Source of the DNA: Amycolatopsis sp. WQ 127309
GTDB taxonomy: Bacteria; Actinomycetota; Actinomycetes; Mycobacteriales; Pseudonocardiaceae
NCBI RefSeq assembly: GCF_023023025.1
Contig: NZ_CP095481.1
Coordinates: 2,046,001 to 2,110,000 of the forward strand
Reading direction: 5' to 3'
Length of the DNA stretch: 64,000 nt
Below, in pieces: positions 44,227 to 52,994 of the stretch; position 1 is the first letter of the stretch, and the number at the start of each line of letters is the position of its first letter. A program made the translations under genes and the position numbers. The notes below the pieces were generated by a model. The model did no database searches and was not told the DNA's origin. It saw only the letters and a program-made list of their open reading frames with translations.

Positions 44227-45413
44227 TGATCGTCGACACCACCAGCGGGCAGGTCCGCGGACTGAACGGCACGTTCCGCGGAATCCCTTACGCGGAAGCG
44301 AAACGGTTCGAACTTCCGACGCCGCCGAAGCCGTGGACCGGCGTCCGCGACGTCCTCGAACCCGGGCCCGCGGCGCCGCAGCCGCCGTCGCGGCTCGAAC
44401 ACGCCCTCGGGCCGATGCCGCTCCCCCAGAGTGAAGACTGCTTGTCGCTCAACGTCTTCACGCCGTCGACGAGCGGCCGCAGGCCGGTGCTCGTGTGGAT
44501 CCACGGCGGCGGGTTCTCCAGCGGCTCGGGCGCCCAGGTCTGGTACACCGGCACGCGCCTGGCCCGCGAGGCGGACGCCGTCGTCGTGACGCTCAACTAC
44601 CGGCTCGGCGCCCTGGGTTTCCTGGCCATGGACGGCGTTCCGCCCAACCTCGGGATCGCCGACCAGCTCGCGGCACTCGAATGGGTCCGCGACAACATCG
44701 CCGCGTTCGGCGGAAACCCCGCCGAAGTCACCCTCGGCGGTCAGTCGGCCGGCGCGCAGTCGACGCTCGCACTGTGGTCGTCACCGCGGGCAAGGAACCT
44801 CGTCAAGCGGATCGCCCTGCAGAGCGCGCCACTCGGCATGCGACCGTCCACTCGGGACGACGCGAACCAGAACGCCTTGCTGCTGCAACAAGAAGTGGAC
44901 GTCCGAACGGCCACACTGGACAAACTGCTCGCAGCGCAGCTCAAGGTCGCCGCGAAGACCACGAAGCCCGGCTCGCTCGAACCGCCGTTCCAGCTCGTCG
45001 CCGACGGCGATCTCGTCGCGGAAGACCTCATCGAGGCGGTGCCCCACGGCGAAGCGCTCATCAGCTGGACGCGCGACGAGCTGCGCGCGTTCGTCCCCGA
45101 CGCGCCCCAAGACGTCGTCGACAAAGCGACCAGCACGTTCTTCGCCGGTGACATCCCGCGGCTCGCCGGGAAGCTCGACGCGGTCACCTTCCGCTTCGAC
45201 TGGCAGGCGCCCGGCAACCGGTTCGGCGCGTGCCACTGCGTCGACCTGCCGTTCCTGTTCGGCACCCACGACGTCTGGGCCGCGCCGATGCTCGAAGGCG
45301 CGCCGAAGGGGCTCGAAGAGGAAGCCGGGCTGCGCGAGGTCTGGGCCGCCTTCCTGCACGGAAAGCGACCCAGCCTCGAGTGGGCCGCGCTCAGGCCGCC
45401 TGAGCGGCCTTGA
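44226..45413 (+). CDS. Type B carboxylesterase, short form
   Basis: A 395-residue esterase of the cholinesterase/para-nitrobenzyl esterase family. It shows SEDCLSLNVFTP, the oxyanion HGGGFSSGSG, the nucleophile in GGQSAGA (Ser174) and GACHCVDLPFLFG with the catalytic His. It is 100 residues shorter than the usual 500, with the cap region reduced. Translationally coupled to the VOC gene, so both may act on one ester substrate. The last 23 bases overlap the convergent mycoredoxin gene. Confidence 0.88.
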   Translation: MIVDTTSGQVRGLNGTFRGIPYAEAKRFELPTPPKPWTGVRDVLEPGPAAPQPPSRLEHALGPMPLPQSEDCLSLNVFTPSTSGRRPVLVWIHGGGFSSGSGAQVWYTGTRLAREADAVVVTLNYRLGALGFLAMDGVPPNLGIADQLAALEWVRDNIAAFGGNPAEVTLGGQSAGAQSTLALWSSPRARNLVKRIALQSAPLGMRPSTRDDANQNALLLQQEVDVRTATLDKLLAAQLKVAAKTTKPGSLEPPFQLVADGDLVAEDLIEAVPHGEALISWTRDELRAFVPDAPQDVVDKATSTFFAGDIPRLAGKLDAVTFRFDWQAPGNRFGACHCVDLPFLFGTHDVWAAPMLEGAPKGLEEEAGLREVWAAFLHGKRPSLEWAALRPPERP

Positions 45414-45645
45414 CGGCGGCCTCGACCTCGGCGAACGACGGGTTGACCATCGCGACCGAGCCGACAATCACCGTCGGGACGGTTTCGTTCCCGTTCGCCA
45501 CCTCGCGCACGCGCGCCGCGCCGTCCGGGTCCTCCCAGATGTTGATCTTCCGGACGTTGAAGCCGCTCTTGGAGATCGGCCGGTCGAGCGCGGCACAGAA
45601 CCCGCACCCGGGCCGCCAGTAGAACTCCACCTCGACGTTGCTCAT
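45391..45645 (-). CDS. Mycoredoxin/glutaredoxin family protein
   Basis: An 84-residue thioredoxin-fold protein: VEFYWRPGCGFCAALDRPI has the CxxC active site as CGFC, then ETVPTVIVGS with the cis-Pro. Mycoredoxins use mycothiol as electron donor and reduce mixed disulphides. ATG 45645 has GGAAGGACAGGG upstream and overlaps the stop of the MBL gene (ATGA). A redox function next to Nudix and MBL genes suggests detoxification. Confidence 0.88.
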   Translation of the reverse strand: MSNVEVEFYWRPGCGFCAALDRPISKSGFNVRKINIWEDPDGAARVREVANGNETVPTVIVGSVAMVNPSFAEVEAAVKAAQAA

Positions 45646-46412
45646 CCCTGTCCTTCCGACCGCAAGTAGTCCAGCTGCGCCTGCACGCTCCATTCGGCGG
45701 GCGCCCACAGTGCCCGGTCGACGTCGGCGTAGACGACTTCGACCACCTGGCGCGGTGTGGCGTCCGCCCCGAGCACCTGCAAAGCGGAACGCACCTGGTC
45801 GAGCCGCTGTTCCCGATGGGCGAGGTACTCGCGCGCCGTCGCGGGCAGATCGGGCAGCTCCGGACCGTGGCCCGGCAGCCCCACCGTGCCCGCCGGCAGC
45901 TCGATCAGCTTGCGCAGCGACCGCAGGTAGTCACCGAGGTCGTGCAGCACGGTGGTGCCGCGGCCGAGCACGGTGTCGCCGGTCAGCACCTGACCCTCGA
46001 GCACCAGCGACACCGAGTCGGCGGTGTGGCCGGGCGTGTGCAGCACCCGGATCTCCAGGCCCGCAGCGGAAATCAGCTCACCGTCCTCAATGGACGTCGC
46101 ATTGAGACAGAGCGAAGGGTCGAACGCGCGCACCGGCGCGCCGACGCGCTCGGCGAACCACGGCGCGCCCTCGGCGTGGTCCGGGTGGAAGTGCGTCAGC
46201 ACGATCAGCTCGACCTCGCCGACGCCGGCCAGCAGCTCCAGGTGATCGAGGTCGCGGTAGCCCGGGTCGACGACGACCGCCGACCGCTCCGGCGTCGCCC
46301 GCAGCACCCAGCTGTTCGTGCCTTCGAGCGTCATCGACGACGGGTTGTTCTCCAGCAGCACCGACGCCGTCTCCGACACCCGCCGCAGGACGCCGTAGGC
46401 CGGGGCGCTCAT
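45642..46412 (-). CDS. Metallo-beta-lactamase fold hydrolase (Rv3677c-like)
   Basis: A 256-residue MBL-fold protein of the LACTB2-like group. The metal site is THFHPDHAEG (HxHxDH), with HTPGHTADSVSL and GDTVLGRGTTV following, and LPGHGP. The C-terminal helical extension (VVEVVYADVDRALWAPAEWS) is typical for LACTB2-like nucleases/thioesterases. Coupled to the Nudix gene upstream (ATGA) and the mycoredoxin gene downstream, forming a three-gene unit. Confidence 0.88.
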   Translation of the reverse strand: MSAPAYGVLRRVSETASVLLENNPSSMTLEGTNSWVLRATPERSAVVVDPGYRDLDHLELLAGVGEVELIVLTHFHPDHAEGAPWFAERVGAPVRAFDPSLCLNATSIEDGELISAAGLEIRVLHTPGHTADSVSLVLEGQVLTGDTVLGRGTTVLHDLGDYLRSLRKLIELPAGTVGLPGHGPELPDLPATAREYLAHREQRLDQVRSALQVLGADATPRQVVEVVYADVDRALWAPAEWSVQAQLDYLRSEGQG

Positions 46413-47227
46413 CGCCGCTCCAACACGACGCGGACCTGGTCGTTCTCGCGGACCAGCGTCGGCGCGATCCGGACGATCTCGCGCTGCGCGTTCAGCACGT
46501 CGTCGGCCGTCGCGAACCCGGCCAGCTCGCTCAACGTCAGCCAGGTCGGCGGCATCAGCATCCGGCGGCCTTCGCGGGCGTCGGCGATCGCGTCCTCCGG
46601 GCGCTGCCAGCCGGAGCTCGACGCCTCGGACGTCGCGCCGTCCGCCTGCTGGCTGTCGGGCAGCTTCGCGACGTAGAAGCGGGTGTCGTACCGGCGCGGC
46701 TCCTGCTCGGGAGTGATCCAGTGCGCCCACGGGCGCAGCAGGTCCGCGCGCAGCGTCAGCCCGGCGTCGGCGAGGAACCCGGCCAGCGACACCTCGCGGG
46801 TCTCCAGGGCGTGGCGGGCCGACGCGTACGGCGTGACGTCGGTGAGGACCTCCTCGGCGCTGCCCGCGAGCAGCACGCCGGACTCCTCGAACGTCTCGCG
46901 CACCGCCGCGCAGGTCAGCGCGCGGGCGAGCGCGTCGTCACAGCCGAACCGGGCCGCCCACCACGACGGCGCCGGACCGGCCCACGCCACGGACGCGTCG
47001 GCGTCGCGCTTGTCGACGCCACCGCCGGGGAAGACCGTCATGCCGCCGGCGAAGGGCATGCCCTTGACCCGGTGCTGCAGGAAGATCTCGACGCCCTCGG
47101 CCCCGTCGCGGACGAGGATCACCGTGGCCGCGTCCTTGGGGACGGCGGGTGGTCCATCGGCGTTGGCGCGGGTGGCGATCCCGGCGCCGACGGGGATGTC
47201 GAAGACGAACTCCTTGGGCTGCTCCAC
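46409..47227 (-). CDS. Nudix hydrolase (NUDT7/19-like)
   Basis: A 272-residue Nudix protein with an insertion. FPGGGVDKRDADASV precedes a 30-residue insert, and AAVRETFEESGVLL completes the catalytic helix, an arrangement typical of NUDT19-like proteins thought to act on acyl-CoA. It is coupled to the MBL gene (ATGA). First gene of the unit, with a terminator-type palindrome 60 bases upstream belonging to the preceding gene. Confidence 0.88.
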   Translation of the reverse strand: MEQPKEFVFDIPVGAGIATRANADGPPAVPKDAATVILVRDGAEGVEIFLQHRVKGMPFAGGMTVFPGGGVDKRDADASVAWAGPAPSWWAARFGCDDALARALTCAAVRETFEESGVLLAGSAEEVLTDVTPYASARHALETREVSLAGFLADAGLTLRADLLRPWAHWITPEQEPRRYDTRFYVAKLPDSQQADGATSEASSSGWQRPEDAIADAREGRRMLMPPTWLTLSELAGFATADDVLNAQREIVRIAPTLVRENDQVRVVLERR

Positions 47228-47290
47228 CCGGGAAACATACCTCCGACACCCGACGTTCCGTCGCGCAGTTGTGGCGTCCCGGACACAGCG

Positions 47291-47324
47291 AAGGCGGCAC
47301 TTTCACGTGAAAGTGCCGCCTTTT
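47291..47324. terminator. Perfect 32-base palindrome with T-tract
   Basis: Positions 47291-47322 read the same on both strands, centred on CACGTG, with TTTT following on the plus strand. It lies 12 bases downstream of the stop of the gene at 47335-48480 and probably ends that transcript. Confidence 0.8.
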
Positions 47325-47334
47325 GCCGCAAAAC

Positions 47335-48480
47335 CTACGGGGCGGTCCAGCCGCGCTGGTCGCCGCCGGAGCGGGACGCGCCGTTGAGCCGCATCTTCGC
47401 CGCCTCGGCCCGCTCGCGCTCGGCCAGCTCGGCGTGCAGCTCACGCAGCAGCGCCCGGTCGCGCTCGCTCAGGCTCGGGTCGTCCAGGTCCAGCGCGGGC
47501 AGTTCGACGACCTCGTGCATCGACGGCTTGCCCGCGGCGATCTCGCGGCCCTTCTCCGGGTCTTCGGCCAGCGCCTGCCGCAGCTGCGCGACCTCGGCCG
47601 GCGTCAGGTCGGCCGTGCGCTCCGCCCGCGTCTCGGGCCGTTCCGACCGCGCCTTGCGCGGCGGCTCGGGGACCGGGGGCGGCGGCGACACGATCGGCAC
47701 CACCGGGGCGACCGGCTCCGGCGCCGTGGTCGTCGGGGCGTTCGCCCGCATGCTGTGCCGGCTGCCCGACTCCGCAACCGGCTCCGCCGAGACGGCGGGC
47801 GCCGGCGGCTTCACGACCGGCTCGGGCCGGTAGGAGGACGTGCTGGACGTCGCGCTCCCGGTCACCCAGGCCGGCGACGCGGCCGCCGAAGCGGCCTGGT
47901 GGTACTCGGAGTGCGCGACGCCCGGGCCGCTCACCTCGACGACCGAGTGGATGCCGGCCCGGCGCAGCGCCGTGTCGACGCGGAAGGCGACGGCGGGCGG
48001 GTTGCCCTCCGGGCCCAGCTCGACGAGCACCACGCGCTGCGGCAGCGCGCCCGGCACGCTGCCGGCCGGGGTGTTGCGCCACACCGCGTGCACCGACCGG
48101 ACGTCCGGCAGCACCTGCAGCGTCCGGTCGAGCGCCTCGGCGATGCCGAACTCCGGGGCGTTCTCGCCGGTGAACCGGTGCGTGTTGACCGGCTCGGCCT
48201 CGTCGACCAGCAGGTCGTTCGCCAGCGTCGCGTCCGACCGGCTCATCTCGAGGACCAGCGCCAGCTCGCGCTGTTCGGCGGAGCTGACCGGGATCCGGCC
48301 CGCGATGAGCGTGCCGGTGGTCAGCTCGACGGCCTCGTCGATATGCGCGCGGGCGATCAGCTCCCGCGCTTCGGTGAGCGCGCTGTCGTCGATCCGGCCC
48401 GCCAAGGCCAGCAACAGGTTGTGCAGGCGCAGGGGCACCGAGAACCCGTCCATGGGCGGGCCGTCGTGGACCTCCACCAT
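47335..48480 (-). CDS. Hypothetical protein with Pro-rich middle, Pseudonocardiaceae style
   Basis: A 381-residue cytoplasmic protein with no known domain. Residues 1-185 are folded, with LRLHNLLLALAGRIDDSALT and ARELIARAHIDEAVELTTGT, and PQRVVLVELGPEGNPPAVAF. About 200-290 is Ala/Pro/Ser-rich and disordered. The end has LTPAEVAQLRQALAEDPEKG and a charged helix. Its content and those of the next gene suggest a pair. ATG 48480 has GGGAGGG upstream. No function can be given. Confidence 0.6.
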   Translation of the reverse strand: MVEVHDGPPMDGFSVPLRLHNLLLALAGRIDDSALTEARELIARAHIDEAVELTTGTLIAGRIPVSSAEQRELALVLEMSRSDATLANDLLVDEAEPVNTHRFTGENAPEFGIAEALDRTLQVLPDVRSVHAVWRNTPAGSVPGALPQRVVLVELGPEGNPPAVAFRVDTALRRAGIHSVVEVSGPGVAHSEYHQAASAAASPAWVTGSATSSTSSYRPEPVVKPPAPAVSAEPVAESGSRHSMRANAPTTTAPEPVAPVVPIVSPPPPVPEPPRKARSERPETRAERTADLTPAEVAQLRQALAEDPEKGREIAAGKPSMHEVVELPALDLDDPSLSERDRALLRELHAELAERERAEAAKMRLNGASRSGGDQRGWTAP

Positions 48481-48517
48481 TGCCTTGCTCCCTCCCGGCT
48501 CGCTGGCGGTGCGAGCG

Positions 48518-49144
48518 TTAAGCGGCTACGAGCCGGTTGCCCGCCACCGCGCCCACGCAGACCAGCTCGGAATCAGCCAGCGCGGCCCGGTGGTAGCCCG
48601 GCAGGTCGAAGCGCGGCGGGATGACCTCGACGCTGGGCTCTTCGTCGCCCAGGACCCGCAGCACCCGCTGCAGTTCGCCGGTCAACCTCGGCAGCCCCGA
48701 CAGCGCGGTGATCAGCAGGACGCGTTTGGCCGTTCCCTGCCCGACGACACCGACGTGCCGCCAGCTCTGCCGCACTTCCCCCACGTCCGGACGTCCCCGC
48801 AACGTTGCGTGGATCAACACGGACACGGAGTCGACCGAGTTAACCCATTCGGGCGCACTCGACGTGAATGTGTACCTGTTCTCGGTGACGTCGTCTACCC
48901 CCAGGGTCGAACTCACCTGGTGCCAGTCGGCGCCGTGCGGGATGAGCCCGGCCACGAGCAGGCGGTACTCCGTCTGGTCGAGGTCAATCCTGTGCTTAAG
49001 CAAAGACCTCGGCAGGGTCCGGGCGAGAGTGCCCATCGCGCCCTCGCCGAGCCAGTCCCGGAAGCGCCACAGCAGCTGGTCGGGCAGCCGCCCGGCCAGC
49101 CGGAGCAGCAGCTCGTGGGTGGACTGCTCGATGTCCGGGTCCAT
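48518..49144 (-). CDS. Hypothetical protein paired with the gene downstream
   Basis: A 208-residue protein, not recognised. It begins with a helical segment (ELLLRLAGRLPDQLLWRFRD), has IDLDQTEYRLLVAGLIPHGA, and a later beta-rich part (VSVLIHATLRGRPDVGEVRQ). It looks globular and soluble. ATG 49144 shares a base with the RidA stop (TGATG), so it is translated with RidA and DUF4177. The next gene in the same direction follows after 37 bases. Confidence 0.55.
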   Translation of the reverse strand: MDPDIEQSTHELLLRLAGRLPDQLLWRFRDWLGEGAMGTLARTLPRSLLKHRIDLDQTEYRLLVAGLIPHGADWHQVSSTLGVDDVTENRYTFTSSAPEWVNSVDSVSVLIHATLRGRPDVGEVRQSWRHVGVVGQGTAKRVLLITALSGLPRLTGELQRVLRVLGDEEPSVEVIPPRFDLPGYHRAALADSELVCVGAVAGNRLVAA

Positions 49145-49599
49145 CACTGCACCTCCACGATCAGTTCGACCTCCACCGGCGAGCCGATCGGCAGCTCCGC
49201 GACGCCGACGGCCGAGCGGGCGTGGACACCCGCGTCGCCGAAGACCTCGCCGAGCAGCTCGGACGCGCCGTTGACGACCGCGGGCTGGCCGGTGAAGCCC
49301 TCCGCGGAAGCCACGAAGCCGACAACCTTGACGATCCGCGTGACGTTGTCAATGCCGACCAGAGCGTGCACCGCCGCGAGCGCGTTGAGCGCCGAGGTGC
49401 GGGCGTGGCCCTTGGCCTCCTCGGGGCTGATCTCCGCGCCGACCTTGCCGGTCGCGGCGAGCACGCCGTCGACGAAGGGCAGCTGGCCGGACGTGTAGAC
49501 GTGCCGGCCGCTCTGCACGGCGGGCACGTAGGCGGCCAGCGGTGCGGCCACGCCGGGCAGCTCGACGCCGAGTTCCTTCAGCCGTTCGCTCCAGCTCAC
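49144..49599 (-). CDS. RidA family protein (Rv3678c-like)
   Basis: A 151-residue RidA-fold (YjgF/YER057c) protein. It has VQSGRHVYTSGQLPFVDG, KVGAEISPEEAKGHARTSA and NALAAVHALVGIDNVTRIVK, but the Arg used by true RidA deaminases near the C terminus is not evident, as in other actinobacterial subgroup members. RidA removes reactive enamine/imine intermediates. GTG 49599 lies close after the DUF4177 stop. Confidence 0.85.
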   Translation of the reverse strand: MSWSERLKELGVELPGVAAPLAAYVPAVQSGRHVYTSGQLPFVDGVLAATGKVGAEISPEEAKGHARTSALNALAAVHALVGIDNVTRIVKVVGFVASAEGFTGQPAVVNGASELLGEVFGDAGVHARSAVGVAELPIGSPVEVELIVEVQ

Positions 49600-49605
49600 T
49601 GCGGC

Positions 49606-49767
49606 TCAGCCCTTCGGACGCTTGAGGTACGCGACGTGCTGCTCGCCCGTCGGGTTCGGCAGGACGGTGACCAGCTCCCAGCCGTCCTCGCCCCACTGGT
49701 CGAGGATCTGCTTCGTCGCGTGGATCAGCAGGGGGACCGTCGAGTACTCCCACTTGGTGGCGCTCAT
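49606..49767 (-). CDS. DUF4177 small protein (Rv3678A-like)
   Basis: A 53-residue protein, MSATKWEYSTVPLLIHATKQ, followed by ILDQWGEDGWELVTVLP and ending LKRPKG. KWEY and GWELV are the DUF4177 signatures. Starting ATG 49767 fits the family length. It heads the RidA unit. Function unknown, but the pair is conserved in mycobacteria at the same place. Confidence 0.85.
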   Translation of the reverse strand: MSATKWEYSTVPLLIHATKQILDQWGEDGWELVTVLPNPTGEQHVAYLKRPKG

Positions 49768-49908
49768 AGCTCGGGAGCGTAGCCAAGCGGGCAAGGGCGC
49801 CGGGGTCCGCCGTCGGAAAAGCGCCGAGGTCCGGGTGACCCCGTCCGAGTGAACGATCACTCGTTGTGGGGCACCTCACATCCGGCCGGAGCCCGCTAGC
49901 GTGGGCGC

Positions 49909-50157
49909 GTGGAAACGTGGCGGGTGATCGCGACGGCGCTGCTGGCCGCGGCCGGGCTGCCGCTCGTGCTGGTCGTGATGGCGAAGGTGCGCGATCGGAC
50001 GCGGAGCTCGGGGCAGGTCGCCCTCGGCGGAGTGGTCACCCTCACCCTGCTGGTCGTGCTCGGTGTGCTGATGCTCACCGTGCTGCCCGGCCTGGCGACC
50101 TGGTTGCTGGTCGCCGCCGTGGCGGCTGCGGTCAGCGTCATGCTGCTGGCCAGCTGA
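49909..50157 (+). CDS. Small two-helix membrane protein
   Basis: An 82-residue protein with three hydrophobic stretches: about 5-26, 38-59 and 61-81, the first separated by MAKVRDRTRSSG. No family recognised. TAGCGT ends six bases before GTG 49909, consistent with a leaderless start. It lies 21 bases before the first ArsA gene and is divergent from DUF4177. Confidence 0.55.
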   Translation: METWRVIATALLAAAGLPLVLVVMAKVRDRTRSSGQVALGGVVTLTLLVVLGVLMLTVLPGLATWLLVAAVAAAVSVMLLAS

Positions 50158-50178
50158 ACACCGGTTTAGGGTGAAGAA

Positions 50179-51186
50179 GTGACCACTTCCCATGCCGGCT
50201 GGACCGACGAGCTTGCCCGCGCCCGGCTGCACTTCGTCACCGGCAAGGGCGGGACCGGCAAGACGACGCTCGCCGCCGCGCTCGGCCTCGCGCTCGCCCG
50301 CGAGGGCCGCCGGGTGCTGCTGATCGAGGTCGAGGGCCGGCAGGGCATCGCGCAGCTCTTCGACACCGAGCCGCTGCCCTACGCCGAGCAGCGGATCGCC
50401 TCCGTTCCCGGCGGCGGGGAGCTGCGCGCGCTGCACATCGACGTCGAAGCCGCGCTGCTCGAGTACTTCGAGATGTTCTACAACCTGGGCTTCGCCGGCC
50501 GGACGCTGCGGCGGATGGGCGCGATCGAGTTCGCGACCACCCTCGCCCCCGGCCTGCGCGACGTCCTGCTCACCGGGAAGGTCAAGGAGTGCGTCGGGCG
50601 CACCGAGTCCGACGGGCGGCACACGTACGACGCCGTCGTCGTCGATTCGCCGCCGACCGGCCGGGTCGTCAAGTTCCTCGACGTCACCAAGGCCCTGACC
50701 GACCTCGCCAAGACCGGCCCGATCCGCGGCCAGGCCGACGGCGTCGTCCGGCTGCTGCACTCCGGCGAGACCGTGATCCACATCGCCACGCTGCTCGAGG
50801 AGATGCCGGTCCGCGAGACCGTCGAGGCCGTCGCCGAGCTGGACGGTGCCGACCTGCGCCCCGGCGCGGTGCTGGTCAACCGGGTCCGCCCGCCGCGGCT
50901 GCCGGCCCGCTCGGTGCTGGCCGCGGCCGACGGGCGCGTCGACGCCTCCCGCGTCCGCACCGGGCTCGCGTCGGCCGGGCTGAAGCTGCCCGACACCACG
51001 CTGGACGCGCTGGTCGAGGAGACCGTCGAGCACGCGGTGCGGGTCGCCGCCGAGCAGCGGGCCCGCGAGCAGCTCGCCGAAGCCGACCTGCCGACGCTCG
51101 AGCTGCCGGACCTCACCGGCGGCGTCGACGTCGGGGCGCTCTACGAGCTGGCCGAGGCTCTGACCGACCAGGGGGTGCGGTTGTGA
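50179..51186 (+). CDS. ArsA/GET3-type ATPase, first of two (Rv3679-like)
   Basis: A 335-residue P-loop ATPase. The deviant Walker A is TGKGGTGKTTLAAALG, followed by LLIEVEGRQGIAQLF and VVDSPPTGRVVKFLDV. The homologous mycobacterial pair forms a complex with links to membrane or redox stress. TAGGGT six bases before GTG 50179 suggests a leaderless message. The stop overlaps the second ATPase start (GTGA). Confidence 0.9.
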   Translation: MTTSHAGWTDELARARLHFVTGKGGTGKTTLAAALGLALAREGRRVLLIEVEGRQGIAQLFDTEPLPYAEQRIASVPGGGELRALHIDVEAALLEYFEMFYNLGFAGRTLRRMGAIEFATTLAPGLRDVLLTGKVKECVGRTESDGRHTYDAVVVDSPPTGRVVKFLDVTKALTDLAKTGPIRGQADGVVRLLHSGETVIHIATLLEEMPVRETVEAVAELDGADLRPGAVLVNRVRPPRLPARSVLAAADGRVDASRVRTGLASAGLKLPDTTLDALVEETVEHAVRVAAEQRAREQLAEADLPTLELPDLTGGVDVGALYELAEALTDQGVRL

Positions 51187-52310
51187 CCACCACCATCGAC
51201 ATCGACGCGCTGCTCGACGACGAGAAGAGCCGCGTGATCGTCTGCTGCGGTTCCGGCGGCGTCGGCAAGACGACCACCGCGGCGGCGCTGGCGCTGCGCG
51301 CGGCGGAGCGCGGCCGCCAGACCGTCGTGCTCACCATCGACCCCGCGCGCCGCCTGGCGCAGGCGCTCGGCCTGCGTGAGCTGGGCAACCACCCGAGGCA
51401 GGTGCAGGTCGAGGGGTTCGAGCCGAAGGGCGAGCTGTGGGCGATGATGCTCGACATGCGCCGCACGTTCGACGACATGGTGCGCGTGCACGCCGGCCCG
51501 GAACGCGCCGAGCAGCTGCTGCAGAACCCCTTCTACCAGACCATTTCCACGTCGTTCTCCGGCACGCAGGAGTACATGGCGATGGAGAAGCTGGGGCAGC
51601 TCGCGGCCACCGGCGACTGGGACCTGATCATCGTCGACACCCCGCCGAGCCGCTCCGCGCTGGACTTCCTCGACGCGCCGACGCGCCTGTCGTCCGCTTT
51701 GGACGGCCGGATGATCCGGCTGCTCACTGGCCCGGCGAAGGCCGGCGGCTGGGGCCTGCGCAAGGTCGTCAACGCCGGGTTCTCGATGTTCGCCAAGGCC
51801 GTCTCGACGATCATCGGCGGCCAGCTGCTGACCGACGCGTCGGCGTTCATGCAGGCCTTCGACAGCATGTTCGGCGGCTTCCGCGAGCGCGCCCGCAAGA
51901 CGGCCGAGCTGCTGCGCTCGTCCGGGACGTCGTTCCTGGTCGTGGCCGCGCCGGAGCCGGACGCGCTGCGCGAGGCGTCCTACTTCGTCGAACGGCTCTC
52001 GGCCGAGTCGATGCCGCTGGGCGGGCTGATCGCGAACCGGACGCACCCGGTGCTCGCGAAGCTGTCCGGTTCCGAAGCGCTCGCCGCGGCCGAGTCCCTG
52101 CAGGAGGGCGACGTGAACGCGCCGCTGGCCGAAGCCGTGCTGCGGCTGCACGCCGACCGCGTCGACCTCGCCGCCCGCGAGGAACGGCTGCTCGCGCGGT
52201 TCACCCGGGCCCACCCCGAGGTGGCGCTGGCCCGGGTGCCCGCGCTGGCCGGTGACGTGCACGACCTCGACGGCCTGCGCGACATCGGCACCAAGCTCGC
52301 CTCCTCGTGA
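51183..52310 (+). CDS. ArsA/GET3-type ATPase, second of two (Rv3680-like)
   Basis: A 375-residue partner of the previous ATPase. Walker A is CGSGGVGKTTTAAALAL, with TIDPARRLAQALGL and IIVDTPPSRSALDFLDAP. The two probably form a heterodimer in which each supplies half of a nucleotide sandwich. Anion transport is not implied by the name. It stops inside a long perfect hairpin and converges on whiB4. Confidence 0.9.
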   Translation: MTTTIDIDALLDDEKSRVIVCCGSGGVGKTTTAAALALRAAERGRQTVVLTIDPARRLAQALGLRELGNHPRQVQVEGFEPKGELWAMMLDMRRTFDDMVRVHAGPERAEQLLQNPFYQTISTSFSGTQEYMAMEKLGQLAATGDWDLIIVDTPPSRSALDFLDAPTRLSSALDGRMIRLLTGPAKAGGWGLRKVVNAGFSMFAKAVSTIIGGQLLTDASAFMQAFDSMFGGFRERARKTAELLRSSGTSFLVVAAPEPDALREASYFVERLSAESMPLGGLIANRTHPVLAKLSGSEALAAAESLQEGDVNAPLAEAVLRLHADRVDLAAREERLLARFTRAHPEVALARVPALAGDVHDLDGLRDIGTKLASS

Positions 52311-52349
52311 GTGTTCAGGGCGGTTCCGACCGCCCTGAACACTCACGAG
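52304..52349. terminator. Hairpin with 21-bp perfect arms between the ATPase and whiB4 genes
   Basis: Bases 52304-52324 and 52329-52349 are exact reverse complements around TCCG. The left arm includes the stop codon of the ATPase gene; the right arm ends three bases before the whiB4 stop. No T-tract, but it should terminate both convergent transcripts. Confidence 0.8.
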
Positions 52350-52352
52350 CGG

Positions 52353-52649
52353 TCAGCCGACCTCGACCCGCTCCAGGGCGTCCCTCTTGGCCGCCTCGAG
52401 CAGCTCGGCCCAGTTCAGCACGTCGGGACGACGGCGCAGCAACGCCCGCCGTTCCCGTTCGGTCATGCCACCCCAGACACCGAAGTTGATCCGGCCGTCG
52501 AGTGCTTCGGCGAGGCATTCCGTGCGGACCGGGCAGCCCATGCAAACGGCTTTCGCCCGGTTCTGCTCCGCACCCCGGACGAACAGGCCGTCCGGATCGG
52601 CGTCCCGGCAGGACGCGTTGATTCGCCAGCTCGACTGGTTGGTTTCCAT
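52353..52649 (-). CDS. whiB4: WhiB4 redox regulator
   Basis: A 98-residue Wbl protein. Four Cys (14, 36, 39, 45) hold a [4Fe-4S] cluster; GVWGG (57-61) and the basic RERRALLRRR bind sigma factor and DNA. Position between the ATPases and ponA2 equals that of Rv3681c. WhiB4 senses oxygen and controls antioxidant genes, and in M. tuberculosis affects beta-lactam response. It reads divergently from ponA2. Confidence 0.93.
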   Translation of the reverse strand: METNQSSWRINASCRDADPDGLFVRGAEQNRAKAVCMGCPVRTECLAEALDGRINFGVWGGMTERERRALLRRRPDVLNWAELLEAAKRDALERVEVG

Positions 52650-52994
52650 ACCCCCAGCTCCCTACCCTGGTGATCGACGCACCAGCGGGGACAAAGGCAC
52701 TGCGCTCCTCGCCCCCGCGAGCGTGTCTCCCTCAGCTCACGTCGGTTTGCCGGACACCTCCCCGGTGCCGGTGCCGGAAGCCGGACCGCGCGAGCTCCCA
52801 CTCGCGGTGATCCGCCTGTCGGCTTTCTTCGTGAGACGTTGACGGACTGTAAGTGCCCTCGGTTCCCTCCGCCAAGACCTAGAATGCCTTCCGTTACCAG
52901 ATGTCACCGAAGGGGGTCGCGTTTGTCACTGAATTCACATCTTCGGGGACACGGCGTCACCGGCGCCTGACCCGCCCCGCGTAGGCTGGCCCTC
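52650..52994. promoter_or_regulatory. whiB4-ponA2 divergent control region
   Basis: No gene seen in 345 bases. TGTCACTGAATTCACA (52924-52939) differs from the Crp consensus TGTGA-N6-TCACA in one base. Possible ponA2 -10 elements are TAGAAT (52880-52885), giving a 100-base leader, and TAGGCT (52982-52987), giving a leaderless start. Confidence 0.5.
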
